64,000 bases of DNA from CAVUBL01 sp963837945 (lineage in GTDB: Bacteria; Acidobacteriota; Thermoanaerobaculia; Multivoradales; DATKCC01). Positions 16,549 through 25,018 of this stretch are shown here, in pieces; the first letter of the stretch is position 1; each line of letters opens with the position of its first letter. Both the position numbers and the translations under genes were made by a program. Where the stretch lies: positions 434,001 to 498,000 of the forward strand of contig CAWIQD010000004.1 in the NCBI GenBank assembly GCA_963837945.1, in the 5' to 3' direction. The notes below the pieces were generated by a model that was given only the letters and a program-made list of their open reading frames with translations, was not told where the DNA came from and searched no databases.

Positions 16549-16733
16549 TGACTGACCAGACCGAACCGTCCTTCGACGTCGAGGAAGAGGAGATCTACCG
16601 CGTGAGGGAAGCACGCCGCCGCATCTCGGAGCGTTTCGGCCACGACCCGTATCACCTCGTCGCCCACTACGAAGAGCGCCAGAAGCAGCACCCGGAGCGA
16701 ATTCTTCACGCTCCGGAGAAGCAGCCCGCCTGA
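16548..16733 (+). CDS. antitoxin partner of the PIN toxin
   Basis: A 61-residue acidic protein, translationally coupled to the toxin (TGATG overlap). It contains EEEEIYRVREARRRISERFG, then DPYHLVAHYEERQKQHPE. This pattern is typical of small antitoxins linked to this PIN branch. It is the last gene of the island before coaD, with only 171 bp of unremarkable sequence in between. Confidence 0.7.
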   Translation: MTDQTEPSFDVEEEEIYRVREARRRISERFGHDPYHLVAHYEERQKQHPERILHAPEKQPA

Positions 16734-16904
16734 GAAGGCGCTGCCAAGTCCTCCCCAACGGAGCTATCCGGAGCGGCGCCTCCATGATCCGCGTTCGCCC
16801 TGGCTCCTGGCGTTGAGTCTCCCCGAGAGCCAGAGGCGAACGATCTTCCCGGCGCTCCAAGGAGATTCCGAGAGGCAAGGGACCGGGAACACCAGGGGGC
16901 GGCC

Positions 16905-17396
16905 CTACCCCTTCCGCAACCGCGCTTCCAACCGCTCGAGCACCAGGTCCGGCACCAATCCCTTGATGTCGCCGCCTAGGGCGAAGGCCTCTTTGACCAG
17001 GCGGCTGGAGAGGAAGCTGTAGTCCTCTCTGGGGGTCATGAAGACGGTCTCGACGTTGGGGTTGAGGCGGCGGTTCATCATCGCCATCTGGAACTCGTAC
17101 TCGAAGTCGGAGACGGCGCGGAGGCCGCGGATCACGACGCGGGCGCCGATCTGGTCCATGAAGTGAACCAGCAGGCCGGAGAAGCTCTCGACCCGCACGT
17201 CCGGCCACTCGGCGGTCAGCTCCTGGATCATCTCGACCCGCTCCTCCACCGAGAAGAGCGGCGCCTTGCCGTCGTTGTGGAGCACCGCCACCACCACCTG
17301 GTCGAAGAGCGGCCGGCAGCGCTCGATGATGTCGAGGTGGCCGTTGTGGACCGGGTCGAACGATCCCGGGCAGACGGCGACGCGGTCGGTGCTCAT
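16905..17396 (-). CDS. coaD: phosphopantetheine adenylyltransferase
   Basis: Catalyses the penultimate step of coenzyme A synthesis, adenylating 4'-phosphopantetheine. It has 163 residues, the usual length. The nucleotidyltransferase motif GSFDPVHNGHLDI (11-23, with His 17 and His 20) and the second motif YSFLSSRLVKE are both present, as is GLRAVSDFEYEFQMA. The ATG at 17396 gives the family start (STDRVAVCPGSFDP). It lies 26 bp downstream of the beta-propeller gene on the same strand, so it probably belongs to that operon. Confidence 0.96.
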   Translation of the reverse strand: MSTDRVAVCPGSFDPVHNGHLDIIERCRPLFDQVVVAVLHNDGKAPLFSVEERVEMIQELTAEWPDVRVESFSGLLVHFMDQIGARVVIRGLRAVSDFEYEFQMAMMNRRLNPNVETVFMTPREDYSFLSSRLVKEAFALGGDIKGLVPDLVLERLEARLRKG

Positions 17397-17422
17397 GGCT
17401 GGCTTGCCTCGCGGTCCCGGCT

Positions 17423-19684
17423 TCAGTGGAGCTTGGCGGACAGGTCGTAGGTCGCGACGTTGAGCGCCGCGTCGGTCGCCCGCAGGAGAAGGAGCTTCGT
17501 TCCCTCCGCCACCGGGATCTCCAGCACCTCGCGGCGGGCATCGAGCAGGCCGTCGGCGGGCGGCGCCGCCGTCCACTCGCCCGCGTCCACGCTCACCTCG
17601 GCGGCGCGGAGCGGGTTCCAGTCGTCCTCCAGGACCACCCGGAGCATACCGCCCTTCTTCTTGGCTTCGACCAGCTTCGGCGGCGAGTGGTCGACGACCA
17701 CGGGTTCGGAGAGCTCCTCGCCGCTCTGCCCCTCGCCGGGGGCGTTCTCCGCGGCGTCCGAGGCGGTCAGGCGGAAGCGGTAGACGCCGTCGGGGAGCAC
17801 CGTGGCGTCGAAGCTGTAGTGGTCGTCGTCGAGGTCGTCGGCCATGGTGAGCCAGCCGGCCTCGTCGCCGCCGGCCGTCTCGATCGGCCGGAACTCGAGC
17901 GAGTAGGCGAGGTCGTCGCCGTTGGGGTCGGCGGCCGCCCAGCGGAACGAGCGGTAGCCCTTCTTCCACAGGGTCTTCAAGCGGCCTTCGTCGTCCGCGG
18001 TCGCCTCCTCCAGCGTGGTGAAGATGCCCTCCTTGTTGGGATGCGCCGGCTCGTAGACCTGCTGCGACGGGTTGAAGCCGGCAGGCACCAGGATCTCGCC
18101 CGGGTCGAGGGCCTGGAAGGTGGCGATCTTGGGCCGGAGGTTTTCCTGCCGGTAGGAGAGCTCGACGCCGTCGATCCGCGGCGAGGCGGCAGCTCCGCCG
18201 CCGCCCTGGAGCGTCGCCCGCCACTGGACGTAGCGTCCCTCGGGTACGCCCTCAAGCGCCACTTCGCCCTCGGCCGAGGGCTTCCGTGGCTCGGTCCAGC
18301 CCGACCAGGTGGCGTCCGGCTCCTCGGAGACGCCGCTCCGGAACGCGAAGTGGACTTCCCCACCCTTGCCGGTCTCGCCCCGCCAGTGGAGCGTGCCGAA
18401 GCGCGCGACCGATCCGGCGTCGAGGGCCGGGCTGGTGTAGGTGCCGCGGCGCTCCCGGTCCGCGGTCAGGCGGTAGACGGCCGGGGCGTTGGTGGTGGCG
18501 AAGGCCGGGCCCGGCTCGCCGGCCAGGAGGCTCACCACCTGGCGCTCCTCGACCTCCTTTTCGAGCACCATCTGACGGCCGTCGAAGCTGTAGAGCTTGC
18601 CCTCGAGGCCGGTTGCCACCCACAGCTTGCCATGGTTCCAGAGCAGGTCGAAGACGGTCTCGTCGTCGAACCCCCAGACCGGCTCGACGACCCCCGCGGG
18701 CGAAATCCTGAGCACCTGGGAGCGCTTGCCGGAGAAGCCCGCCGGCCGGCTGCCGGCGCCGGTCGGCCCGAGCTTGACCGTGACGCTCGGCTTGCCCTTG
18801 GCGCCCGGCTCGCCGGGCTGCCCCGCGGCGGAGTCGTCGGCCCCTTTCGCCGCCGCGGCGGCGGCCGCCGCGCCCAGGTCGACGGCGCTCGCCTCCGAGG
18901 CGATGACCGCGGCGTAGAACGAGCCGTCCTCGGTCGGCGCGAAGGCGACCACCTCGGGCTGGTCGGCGTCGTAGAGGGTGCGCACCGAGCCGTCCGGCGC
19001 GAGGCGCAGGATCAGCCCCTCGCCCGCGGTCCCCACGAGCACGTCGCCGCCCGGCAGCACGGCGAGGCTCCTGACGTGGGTGTCGTCGCTGTCGTAGAGG
19101 ACCGAGCCCTCGTTCTTGCCGGTCACCGCGAAGAGCTTGCCGGAGGTGCCGGTCGCCACCAGGAGCGCCCCGTCGGAGGCCCGCGCCAGGTCCCAGACGT
19201 AGGTCTCGCCGGTGTCGAACCAGAGCGCGTCCTCCGGGCTCGGCGCCTCCTTCGCCCCGGCCGGGATGCGGTAGACCTTGCCCCCCGGCGAGACGCCCGC
19301 GAAGACCGTGCCATCCGGGTCCGCCCAGACGGCGAAGACCTGGCCCTCGGGCGCCGCCAGGAGCTCCTGGACGGAGCCGTCGCGCCGCACCAGGAGGACC
19401 TTGCCGTCGTTGCCGGTGCCCACCACCCAGCCCTCGGGATGGGGCGCGGCCGAGAACAGGAAGGGCTCGCCGAGCGAGGTCACCCGCTCGGCCCGGTCGG
19501 CGAGCTCGAGGCGGCCGTCCGAGTCGATGCTGACGCCCTCGAGCGTGCCTCGGAGAAACGCCTTCTGGTTCTGGATCTGGAAGGCCTTGACCTCGGTCGC
19601 GCGGGCCGCGGCCGGCGCCAGGACGAGCGCGAGGGCGACGGCGAAGCCCGCGGCGCGGGAGCGACCGGCGAGGGGCCGGCTCAT
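17423..19684 (-). CDS. secreted beta-propeller/sensor-like protein of unknown function
   Basis: A 753-residue exported protein. The signal peptide covers about 1-32 (AAGFAVALALVLAPAAARAT). Residues 35-400 contain repeated short blocks such as VVGTGNDGKVLLVRRDGSV, VFAGVSPGGKVYRIPAG and LLVATGTSGKLFAVTG, fitting a propeller built from about 40-residue blades. Further on are beta-sandwich-like parts (GEVHFAFRSGVS, SAEGEVALEGVPEGRYVQWR) and a Fn3-like C-terminus (GVYRFRLTASDAAENAPGE). An Ala-rich insert lies around 300. The start overlaps the S55 peptidase stop by ATGA, so the two are co-translated. Possibly an envelope partner or substrate of that peptidase; this is an inference. Confidence 0.7.
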   Translation of the reverse strand: MSRPLAGRSRAAGFAVALALVLAPAAARATEVKAFQIQNQKAFLRGTLEGVSIDSDGRLELADRAERVTSLGEPFLFSAAPHPEGWVVGTGNDGKVLLVRRDGSVQELLAAPEGQVFAVWADPDGTVFAGVSPGGKVYRIPAGAKEAPSPEDALWFDTGETYVWDLARASDGALLVATGTSGKLFAVTGKNEGSVLYDSDDTHVRSLAVLPGGDVLVGTAGEGLILRLAPDGSVRTLYDADQPEVVAFAPTEDGSFYAAVIASEASAVDLGAAAAAAAAKGADDSAAGQPGEPGAKGKPSVTVKLGPTGAGSRPAGFSGKRSQVLRISPAGVVEPVWGFDDETVFDLLWNHGKLWVATGLEGKLYSFDGRQMVLEKEVEERQVVSLLAGEPGPAFATTNAPAVYRLTADRERRGTYTSPALDAGSVARFGTLHWRGETGKGGEVHFAFRSGVSEEPDATWSGWTEPRKPSAEGEVALEGVPEGRYVQWRATLQGGGGAAASPRIDGVELSYRQENLRPKIATFQALDPGEILVPAGFNPSQQVYEPAHPNKEGIFTTLEEATADDEGRLKTLWKKGYRSFRWAAADPNGDDLAYSLEFRPIETAGGDEAGWLTMADDLDDDHYSFDATVLPDGVYRFRLTASDAAENAPGEGQSGEELSEPVVVDHSPPKLVEAKKKGGMLRVVLEDDWNPLRAAEVSVDAGEWTAAPPADGLLDARREVLEIPVAEGTKLLLLRATDAALNVATYDLSAKLH

Positions 19685-21649
19685 CGGCCGCCCTCCGCGG
19701 CGCCGGTCGCCGGAGCGCGGTGGCCGCTGTCCGGTGGCGGCTCGGCGGGCTCGGGCTCGGTCGGCGCCGTCTCGTCCGGCCCGGCCTCGTCCGAGGCCGC
19801 ATCGTCGGCCGGCGCGGCCTCGTCCTCCCCCTCGTCGCCGCCCTGAGCGAGGAAGGCCTGCCGGCGGCGCACCTCGAGGTCGATCCGCTGGAGCCCCGAG
19901 GCCGGGAAGGGCAGAGTGTCGGCCTCCACCTGGCTCACCGCCAGGCCGAGAGCGCGCGCTCCCCCGGTGCCCGCCGCCTTCCAGATCGAGCGGATCGAGC
20001 CGGGCAGCCGGGGCAGCGTGTTGCCGGCGACCGCGAGGCCGCTGTCCCGGAAGACCTGGAGCACCAGGAGGTCGCGCTTCGAGTGGAAGGAGCGCAACAG
20101 CGCGAGCGCCTGCGGGAAGTTGACCGGCTCGGCCGGCTCGAGGGTCAGCCGCGCGCCGTCGACGCTCTCGCCGTCGCCCACCAGCAGCGAGAGGCGGCCG
20201 GAGGGCAGGTCCTCGGGCACCGCCACCTCGACCGAGCGCCGGAAGGCGGCACCCTGGAAGCTCCTGAAGTCGAGGTTGAGGCGCACCCGGTCGCCGGGGT
20301 GGACCACCGCCCGCTCGGCGTGGGCCGCGATCAGCGAGGCGTTGCGCTGCTTGGTGTCCTGGTGGATCACCGCGTCGATGCCGGCGAGCTCGACCTTCTC
20401 GAGCGAGTTGCCGGTCAGGTACCCGGCGAGGGCGACGAAGTAGGCCGCCGCCTCGTTGGCGGCCTCCGGGCCGTCGAAGCTCTGGTGCACGGGCACGTCG
20501 CCCCACCCGGCGAGGTGGAAGGTGGCGTCGAGGTCGAGGCCCTGCGGTCCGTTCGAAAAGCTCGCCGAGTCGAGGCCGCCGATGGTCGCGGCGGCGAGCA
20601 GCGCCGGCATGAGCTGGGGCACCGCCGCCAGGCGCATCTGGTAATCGCGGTCGCGCACTCCCCGCACCGCCAGGTGGAACGGGATCATCGGCGCCGTCGC
20701 CCCGAGGCGGCCCCGGATGCCCGCCTGGGAGTCGGTCTCGAAGGCACCGACCACCGGCCCCAGGTTCGAGATCTTGAACGAGTTGTAGTTGCTCGGCAGG
20801 ACGGTGAGGATCTCGGCCGTGGCCATCGGCACGTCGAGGGGCCCGAGGCCGAGGAAGGTGTGGCCGAAGGCGAGGACCTCGTCGCCGTCGCGCTCGGTCA
20901 CGGTGCCGGTGGCGGCGAGCTGGAGGTCGCCGTCGACCAGGACCGCCGCGACCGGGGCGCCGTCCCGGAAGCTCGGGCAGCGCCGCGGTGGTCGTGCCGC
21001 CACTCGCCGCCACCTCGCCGAGGCTGCCGGCGAGCGTTCGGCGCGACGCCTCGCCGAAGCCGCTCGTCGCCCACTCGATCGCCGAGCGGGCGCCGGGGGC
21101 CGCCTGGCCGAGGCGCGGGCTGAGCGCCGAGAGGGTCTTCGCGAGGTAGTCCTCCGGCACCTTGCCGGCGAGCAGGCTCGCGAGATCGACCGGAGCCGCC
21201 GCCGTCGCCGCACCGACCGGCACCGGGTCGGGCTGGTCGAGGCCGGAGGGCAGCTCGCGGATCGAGCGCATGGCGTCGATCGGAGTGATGCCGGCGATCG
21301 CCTCCTTGGCGAACGGCCAGGCGAAGGCGACCGCGCCCACCAGGCGATCCTCGATGAACACCGGGCTGCCGCTCATCCCGGCGACGACTCCGCTCTCCTC
21401 GAGGCCGTGGCCGGAGAGGCGCGCCAGGACGTAGGAGGCGCTGGGATCGGTGTTGTGCAGCACCCCGAGCACCTCGACGTCGAAGCGCTCGGGCTCGGAG
21501 CCGGCGAAGACCGTCAGGCCGTAGCCGGTCTGGCCGCGGACGATCTGGTCGACGGGCAGGCTGGTCGGCCGCTCGGCGCGGGCCGTTCCGGGCAGGAGCA
21601 GGCCGAGGGCGACGAGGAGGGGAAGGGCTGTCGGGCGAAGAGACTTCAT
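19681..21649 (-). CDS. SpoIVB-type S55 peptidase, frameshifted
   Basis: An exported serine peptidase of the SpoIVB (S55) family. It has a signal peptide (LPLLVALGLLLPGTARA) and the active-site block SGVVAGMSGSPVFIEDRLVG around residues 87-106, with the nucleophile Ser in GMSGSP. A one-base shift near 20980 joins ALPELP to DGAPVAAVLVDGDLQLAATG. The remaining 400 residues (GHTFLGLGPLDVPMATAEIL, PSNYNSFKISNLG, AGIRGRLGATAPMIPF) are conserved in acidobacterial members. The C-terminus is an acidic low-complexity tail. GGGAG precedes the ATG. It sits between Sua5 and the propeller gene. The longer frame that fuses its N-terminus to the next gene is an artefact of this shift. Confidence 0.8.
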
Positions 21650-21703
21650 GTCGTGACTCCCTGGGTCGGAGGGCGCGCCTTCGAGACGAGCGATTCTTAC
21701 AGA

Positions 21704-22402
21704 TCAGGGCACTCCGGCGAGGCGGCGCCGAATCTCGGCCGCCGGCACCGCGCCCCGGCGGAGGATCTCCACGTGGCCGCCCGCCTCGCCGGACCCACCG
21801 GCCAGACCGACGGGTCCCAGCCGGACGATGGTCGAGGGCGCCCCGCCGGCGAGCCGGCCGCCGTCGACGACGGCTGCGTCCTCGCCGGCCCCCAGGCGGG
21901 TCAGGAGCTCCGCCGCGGCCTCCGGCTCGAGCACCGGCGCCTCGCCGCTCGGGTTCGCGCTGGTCGCGGTGAGCGGCCGGCCGAGCTCCGCCAGCAGGCG
22001 CCGGAGCGCCGCGTGACCGGGCACCCGGACCGCCACCGAGTCGCCGCCGGCCGCCGCCGGCAATGCCCGCACGCCCGGCGCGAACGGCAGCACGACGGTC
22101 ACCGCCCCGGGCCACAGCCGCCCGAGGCGGCCCGTGCCGGCCGCGCGGAGGTCGAGCCCCAGCTCGGCCACCTGATCGAGATCCGCCGCCACCACCGGCA
22201 GCGGCTTGTCGGCGGCCCTCCCCTTCAAACGGTAGATCGCCCGGATGCCTTCCCCGTTCCAGGGATCGGCGGCGAGGCCGTAGCTCGATTCGGTCGGGAC
22301 GGCGAGGACGCCGCCCCGGTCGAGGATCTCCCGCAAGGGGCCGACCGGCTCGCCGAAGCGCCAGCGCCGGACGATCGGGCGTGGGCCGGCCATCCTAACC
22401 AT
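21704..22402 (-). CDS. threonylcarbamoyl-AMP synthase (Sua5/TsaC/YrdC)
   Basis: Makes threonylcarbamoyl-AMP for the t6A37 modification of tRNA. Conserved blocks are present: GGVLAVPTESSYGLAADPWN, IYRLKGRAADKPLPVV, LWPGAVTVVLPF, VAVRVPGHAALRRLL, PLTATSANPSGEAP and PSTIVRLG. The 232-residue length fits the short TsaC form plus a small C-terminal extension. ATG 22402 is preceded by GTGGAG; ATG 22393 is an alternative. The S55 peptidase begins 55 bp downstream. Confidence 0.93.
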   Translation of the reverse strand: MVRMAGPRPIVRRWRFGEPVGPLREILDRGGVLAVPTESSYGLAADPWNGEGIRAIYRLKGRAADKPLPVVAADLDQVAELGLDLRAAGTGRLGRLWPGAVTVVLPFAPGVRALPAAAGGDSVAVRVPGHAALRRLLAELGRPLTATSANPSGEAPVLEPEAAAELLTRLGAGEDAAVVDGGRLAGGAPSTIVRLGPVGLAGGSGEAGGHVEILRRGAVPAAEIRRRLAGVP

Positions 22403-22426
22403 GCTCCACGGCCCGGCCTGCCCAAG

Positions 22427-22641
22427 TCTCGCGCAGAGGCGCAGAGGCGCAGAGACGCGGCTCCGAGCGTATGAAAGAAGCTCCGGCCATCACGAGATAG
22501 GCCCACCACCGTTGGTCGGAGATTCGTTCACAGGCTTTCGCTCACCAAAGTCATCAACGAGATGAACGATGCCGTCTGTCCTCGGCCAACCGTCCGTCCA
22601 TGGATCGCCCCTCCTCTGCGTCTCTGCGCCTCTGCGCGAGA
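22427..22641. repeat. inverted-repeat unit 1 (215 bp, no gene)
   Basis: Left end 22427-22460 begins TCTCGCGCAGAGGCGCAGAG. The right end 22613-22641 is its inverse, ending CTCTGCGCCTCTGCGCGAGA. The same ends flank the GxxExxY cassette directly downstream. The interior holds no frame of note but contains a worn copy (22469-22538) of the inverted-repeat element found at 43141-43300. Confidence 0.75.
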
Positions 22642-22656
22642 ACATCACTGCCCAGG

Positions 22657-23126
22657 TCTCGCGCAGAGCCGCAGAGACGCGGCTCAGTCGGGCAGATCAT
22701 TGACCAGACGGGTGATGCCATCTTTGATCCGGTTGGCGCCGAAGTTCAGAAGCAGGCCAAGGCGCAGATTCGCCAGGCGGACATAGGTGAGGACCTGCTT
22801 CTTGTGGACTGGCAACACGTGCTCGACCGATTTGAGCTCCACGACGACGAGACCATCGACCAGCAAGTCCGCACGAAAGCCCTCCTCGAATACCAGCTCA
22901 TCGTAGCGGACCGCGATCGGCACTTGCCGCTCTACCTCGTGCCCCCGTGCCGTGAGCTCATGTGCGAGGACCGCCTCGTAGACCGACTCCAGCAGCCCCG
23001 GCCCGAGCCGCGTGTGGACCTTGTACGCCGCATCGACGATGTCTCCGGAGACGCGGTTCTCCTCAGGCCCGCTCATTGATCATCCTTCTCTTTTGCACCT
23101 CTGCGTCTCTGCGCCTCTGCGCGAGA
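22657..23126. mobile_element. inverted-repeat cassette carrying a GxxExxY gene (470 bp)
   Basis: Left end 22657-22682 (TCTCGCGCAGAGCCGCAGAG...) and right end 23098-23126 (inverse, CTCTGCGCCTCTGCGCGAGA) enclose a single gene that fills the unit. Its stop codon lies two bases from the left repeat and its start 22 bp from the right repeat. CTGCCCA[AG]G precedes both this unit and unit 1. That looks like a mobile or expanding unit, but no transposase is present. Confidence 0.6.
22684..23076 (-). CDS. GxxExxY family protein (PD-(D/E)XK nuclease-like)
   Basis: A 130-residue member of the GxxExxY family. The signature is in LGPGLLESVYEAVLAHEL (GLLESVY). The nuclease-like core is FRADLLVDGLVVVELKSVE, giving D...E-x-K, and the C-terminus is LANLRLGLLLNFG. 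The family is widespread, predicted to have an endonuclease-like fold, and has no established function. AGAAGGA lies upstream of the ATG. It is held tightly between inverted repeats (see the cassette entry), suggesting that the protein and its repeats move or are maintained together. Confidence 0.9.
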   Translation of the reverse strand: MSGPEENRVSGDIVDAAYKVHTRLGPGLLESVYEAVLAHELTARGHEVERQVPIAVRYDELVFEEGFRADLLVDGLVVVELKSVEHVLPVHKKQVLTYVRLANLRLGLLLNFGANRIKDGITRLVNDLPD

Positions 23127-23167
23127 ACAGGGCGTGTCCAGCTCGAGGCGTGGCGCATGGGCGAGCC

Positions 23168-24901
23168 CTACCCGTCCTCGGCGACGGCTGCTTCGAGGAG
23201 CTCCCGGGCGTGCGAGACGGAGAGGTCGGTGACCTTGCGGCCGGCGAGCATGCGGGCGAGCTCCTCGACCCTCGCCTCGCCCTCCAGGCCCTCGACCGTG
23301 GTCGACGTGCGCTCGCCCTCGACGCTCTTCGCCACCCGCAGGTGACGGTGGCCGTAGCTCGCGACCTGGGGGAGATGGGTGACCGCCAGGATCTGGCCGC
23401 TCGCCGACAGGCGCCGGAGCTTGCGCCCCAGGGCCGCGGCCTGGGCGCCGCCGATGCCCACGTCGACCTCGTCGAAGATCAGGGTGGGGCTCGCCTCCCG
23501 GTCGCCGCGAGTCGCGAGCTGGAGGCCGAGCGAGACCCGCGAGAGCTCGCCGCCCGAGGCGATCTTGGCGAGCGGCTGCGCCTCCTCTCCGGGGTTGGGC
23601 GCGAACAGGAAGACCACCTGGTCGACGCCCTCGGCGCCGAAGTCGACCGCCTCGCCGTCGATCTCGAGCGGACTCTCCTGGCGCGGCCGGCGCCGCAGGT
23701 CGACCTCGAGACGGGCCTTGGCGAGGCCCAGCTCGCCGATCTCGCCCTGGATCGCTTCGACCAGGTCGCGCCCCCACGCGGCGCGGCGGCCGGAGAGCTC
23801 GAGGGCGGCCTTGCGGTACTCGGCGAGCGCCGCGGCGGCGCGCGTCTCGAGATCCTCCCGGCTCTCCGAGGCGCCTTCGAGCCGCTCGATCTCGACGCCG
23901 ATCTCCCGGCGCCGCTCGAGGATCGCGGCGGCCACGGCGCCGTACTTCTTGGCCAGGCGCTCGATCACCGCCAGGCGCTCCTCGACCTCGTCGAGGCGCC
24001 CCGGGTCGGCGTCGATGCCGTCCACCCGGCGGCGGATCGAGCGCGCCGTCTCCTCGAGCCGGATCCGCACCTCCTCGAGCTCGCCGCGCCAGGCGGCGGC
24101 GTCCGGCTGCCAGGCCTCGATCCCGGCGAGCAGGTCCTCGCTCCGGGCGATCCGATCGACCGCCGAGCCCTCGTCGTCGAACAGCGCCTCGGCCGAGGTG
24201 CCGAGCGCGTGGGTGATCGCCTCGGCGTGGCGCAGCAGGTCGCGCTCGGCGCGGAGCTCGTCGTCCTCGCCGGCGCGCAGCGCGGCCGCGTCGATCTCGC
24301 CGGCCTGGAAGCGGAGCAGGTCGAGGCGCTGGTCGCGCAGCCGCTGGTCGCCCGAGAGCTCGGCCAACCGCCCGGCGATCTCCGCCCACGTCTCGTAAGC
24401 CGCGGCGACCGCTCCGGTCAGGGCCTCCGCCTCGCGGCCGCCCGAGCGGTCGAGCCAGGCCCGTTGCAGGTCGGGCGCCACCAGGCCGAGCTCCTCGCGC
24501 TGGCCGTGGATGCGCAGCAGATAGGGCGCGAGATCGGTGAGCACCCGGGCGGTCGCCGGCTGGTCGTCGACGAACACCCGGTTGCGGCCGTCACGACGGA
24601 TCTCGCGGCGCACCAGGAGGTCGCGCTCCCCCTCTCCGCCCTCGTCCTCGATCCCCGCCTCCGCGAGCACCCGCCGCCAGCCCTCCCCCACCGGCTCGAA
24701 GACCGCCGCCACGGTGAGCACGTCGGCCCCCGAGCGGATCATGTCGCCCGAGGCCCGGGCGCCGGCGAGGAGCGCCAGCGAGTCGACGACGATCGACTTG
24801 CCGGCGCCGGTCTCGCCGGAGAGCACGTTGAAGCCCGGCCCGAAGGTGACCGAGACCTTGGCGAGGACGGCCAGGTTGCGAACGTGGAGCTCGCGGAGCA
24901 C
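23168..24901 (-). CDS. recN: DNA repair protein RecN
   Basis: An SMC-like ATPase that acts early in double-strand break repair. It has 577 residues. Walker A is GETGAGKS (29-36) after LRELHVRNLAVLAKVSVTFG. There is a coiled-coil centre. The ABC signature is ASGGELSRVSLGLQLA, Walker B is LIFDEVDVGIGG, and the switch is ILAVTHLPQVASYGHRHLRV. All are intact. It starts 117 bp after the glutamine amidotransferase gene on the same strand. Confidence 0.97.
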   Translation of the reverse strand: MLRELHVRNLAVLAKVSVTFGPGFNVLSGETGAGKSIVVDSLALLAGARASGDMIRSGADVLTVAAVFEPVGEGWRRVLAEAGIEDEGGEGERDLLVRREIRRDGRNRVFVDDQPATARVLTDLAPYLLRIHGQREELGLVAPDLQRAWLDRSGGREAEALTGAVAAAYETWAEIAGRLAELSGDQRLRDQRLDLLRFQAGEIDAAALRAGEDDELRAERDLLRHAEAITHALGTSAEALFDDEGSAVDRIARSEDLLAGIEAWQPDAAAWRGELEEVRIRLEETARSIRRRVDGIDADPGRLDEVEERLAVIERLAKKYGAVAAAILERRREIGVEIERLEGASESREDLETRAAAALAEYRKAALELSGRRAAWGRDLVEAIQGEIGELGLAKARLEVDLRRRPRQESPLEIDGEAVDFGAEGVDQVVFLFAPNPGEEAQPLAKIASGGELSRVSLGLQLATRGDREASPTLIFDEVDVGIGGAQAAALGRKLRRLSASGQILAVTHLPQVASYGHRHLRVAKSVEGERTSTTVEGLEGEARVEELARMLAGRKVTDLSVSHARELLEAAVAEDG

Positions 24902-25018
24902 CGGGATCAGCGGAAGGTGGTGGGCGACTGTGCGCGGGGCATCGGCAGGCGAGTCTATCAGAGCTGGTTTGAGGCCGAAGATGCCCGCCGGCCCGTGCGG
25001 CGCTCGCCCGGCGCCCCT

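Noticed and set aside
17426..19846. An 806-codon plus-strand frame
   Set aside because: Antisense to the propeller gene; no motif, no ribosome site.
17423..21649. A single 1408-codon frame that looks like an S55 peptidase fused to a propeller protein
   Set aside because: The middle of that frame is low-complexity Arg/Pro/Gly text, while the true S55 continuation lies in another frame after a shift near 20980. The propeller gene has its own ATG and signal peptide at 19684.
22427..23126. CTCTGCG repeats as a CRISPR array
   Set aside because: Repeats are few, inverted and clustered at unit ends, with no regular spacers and no cas genes.
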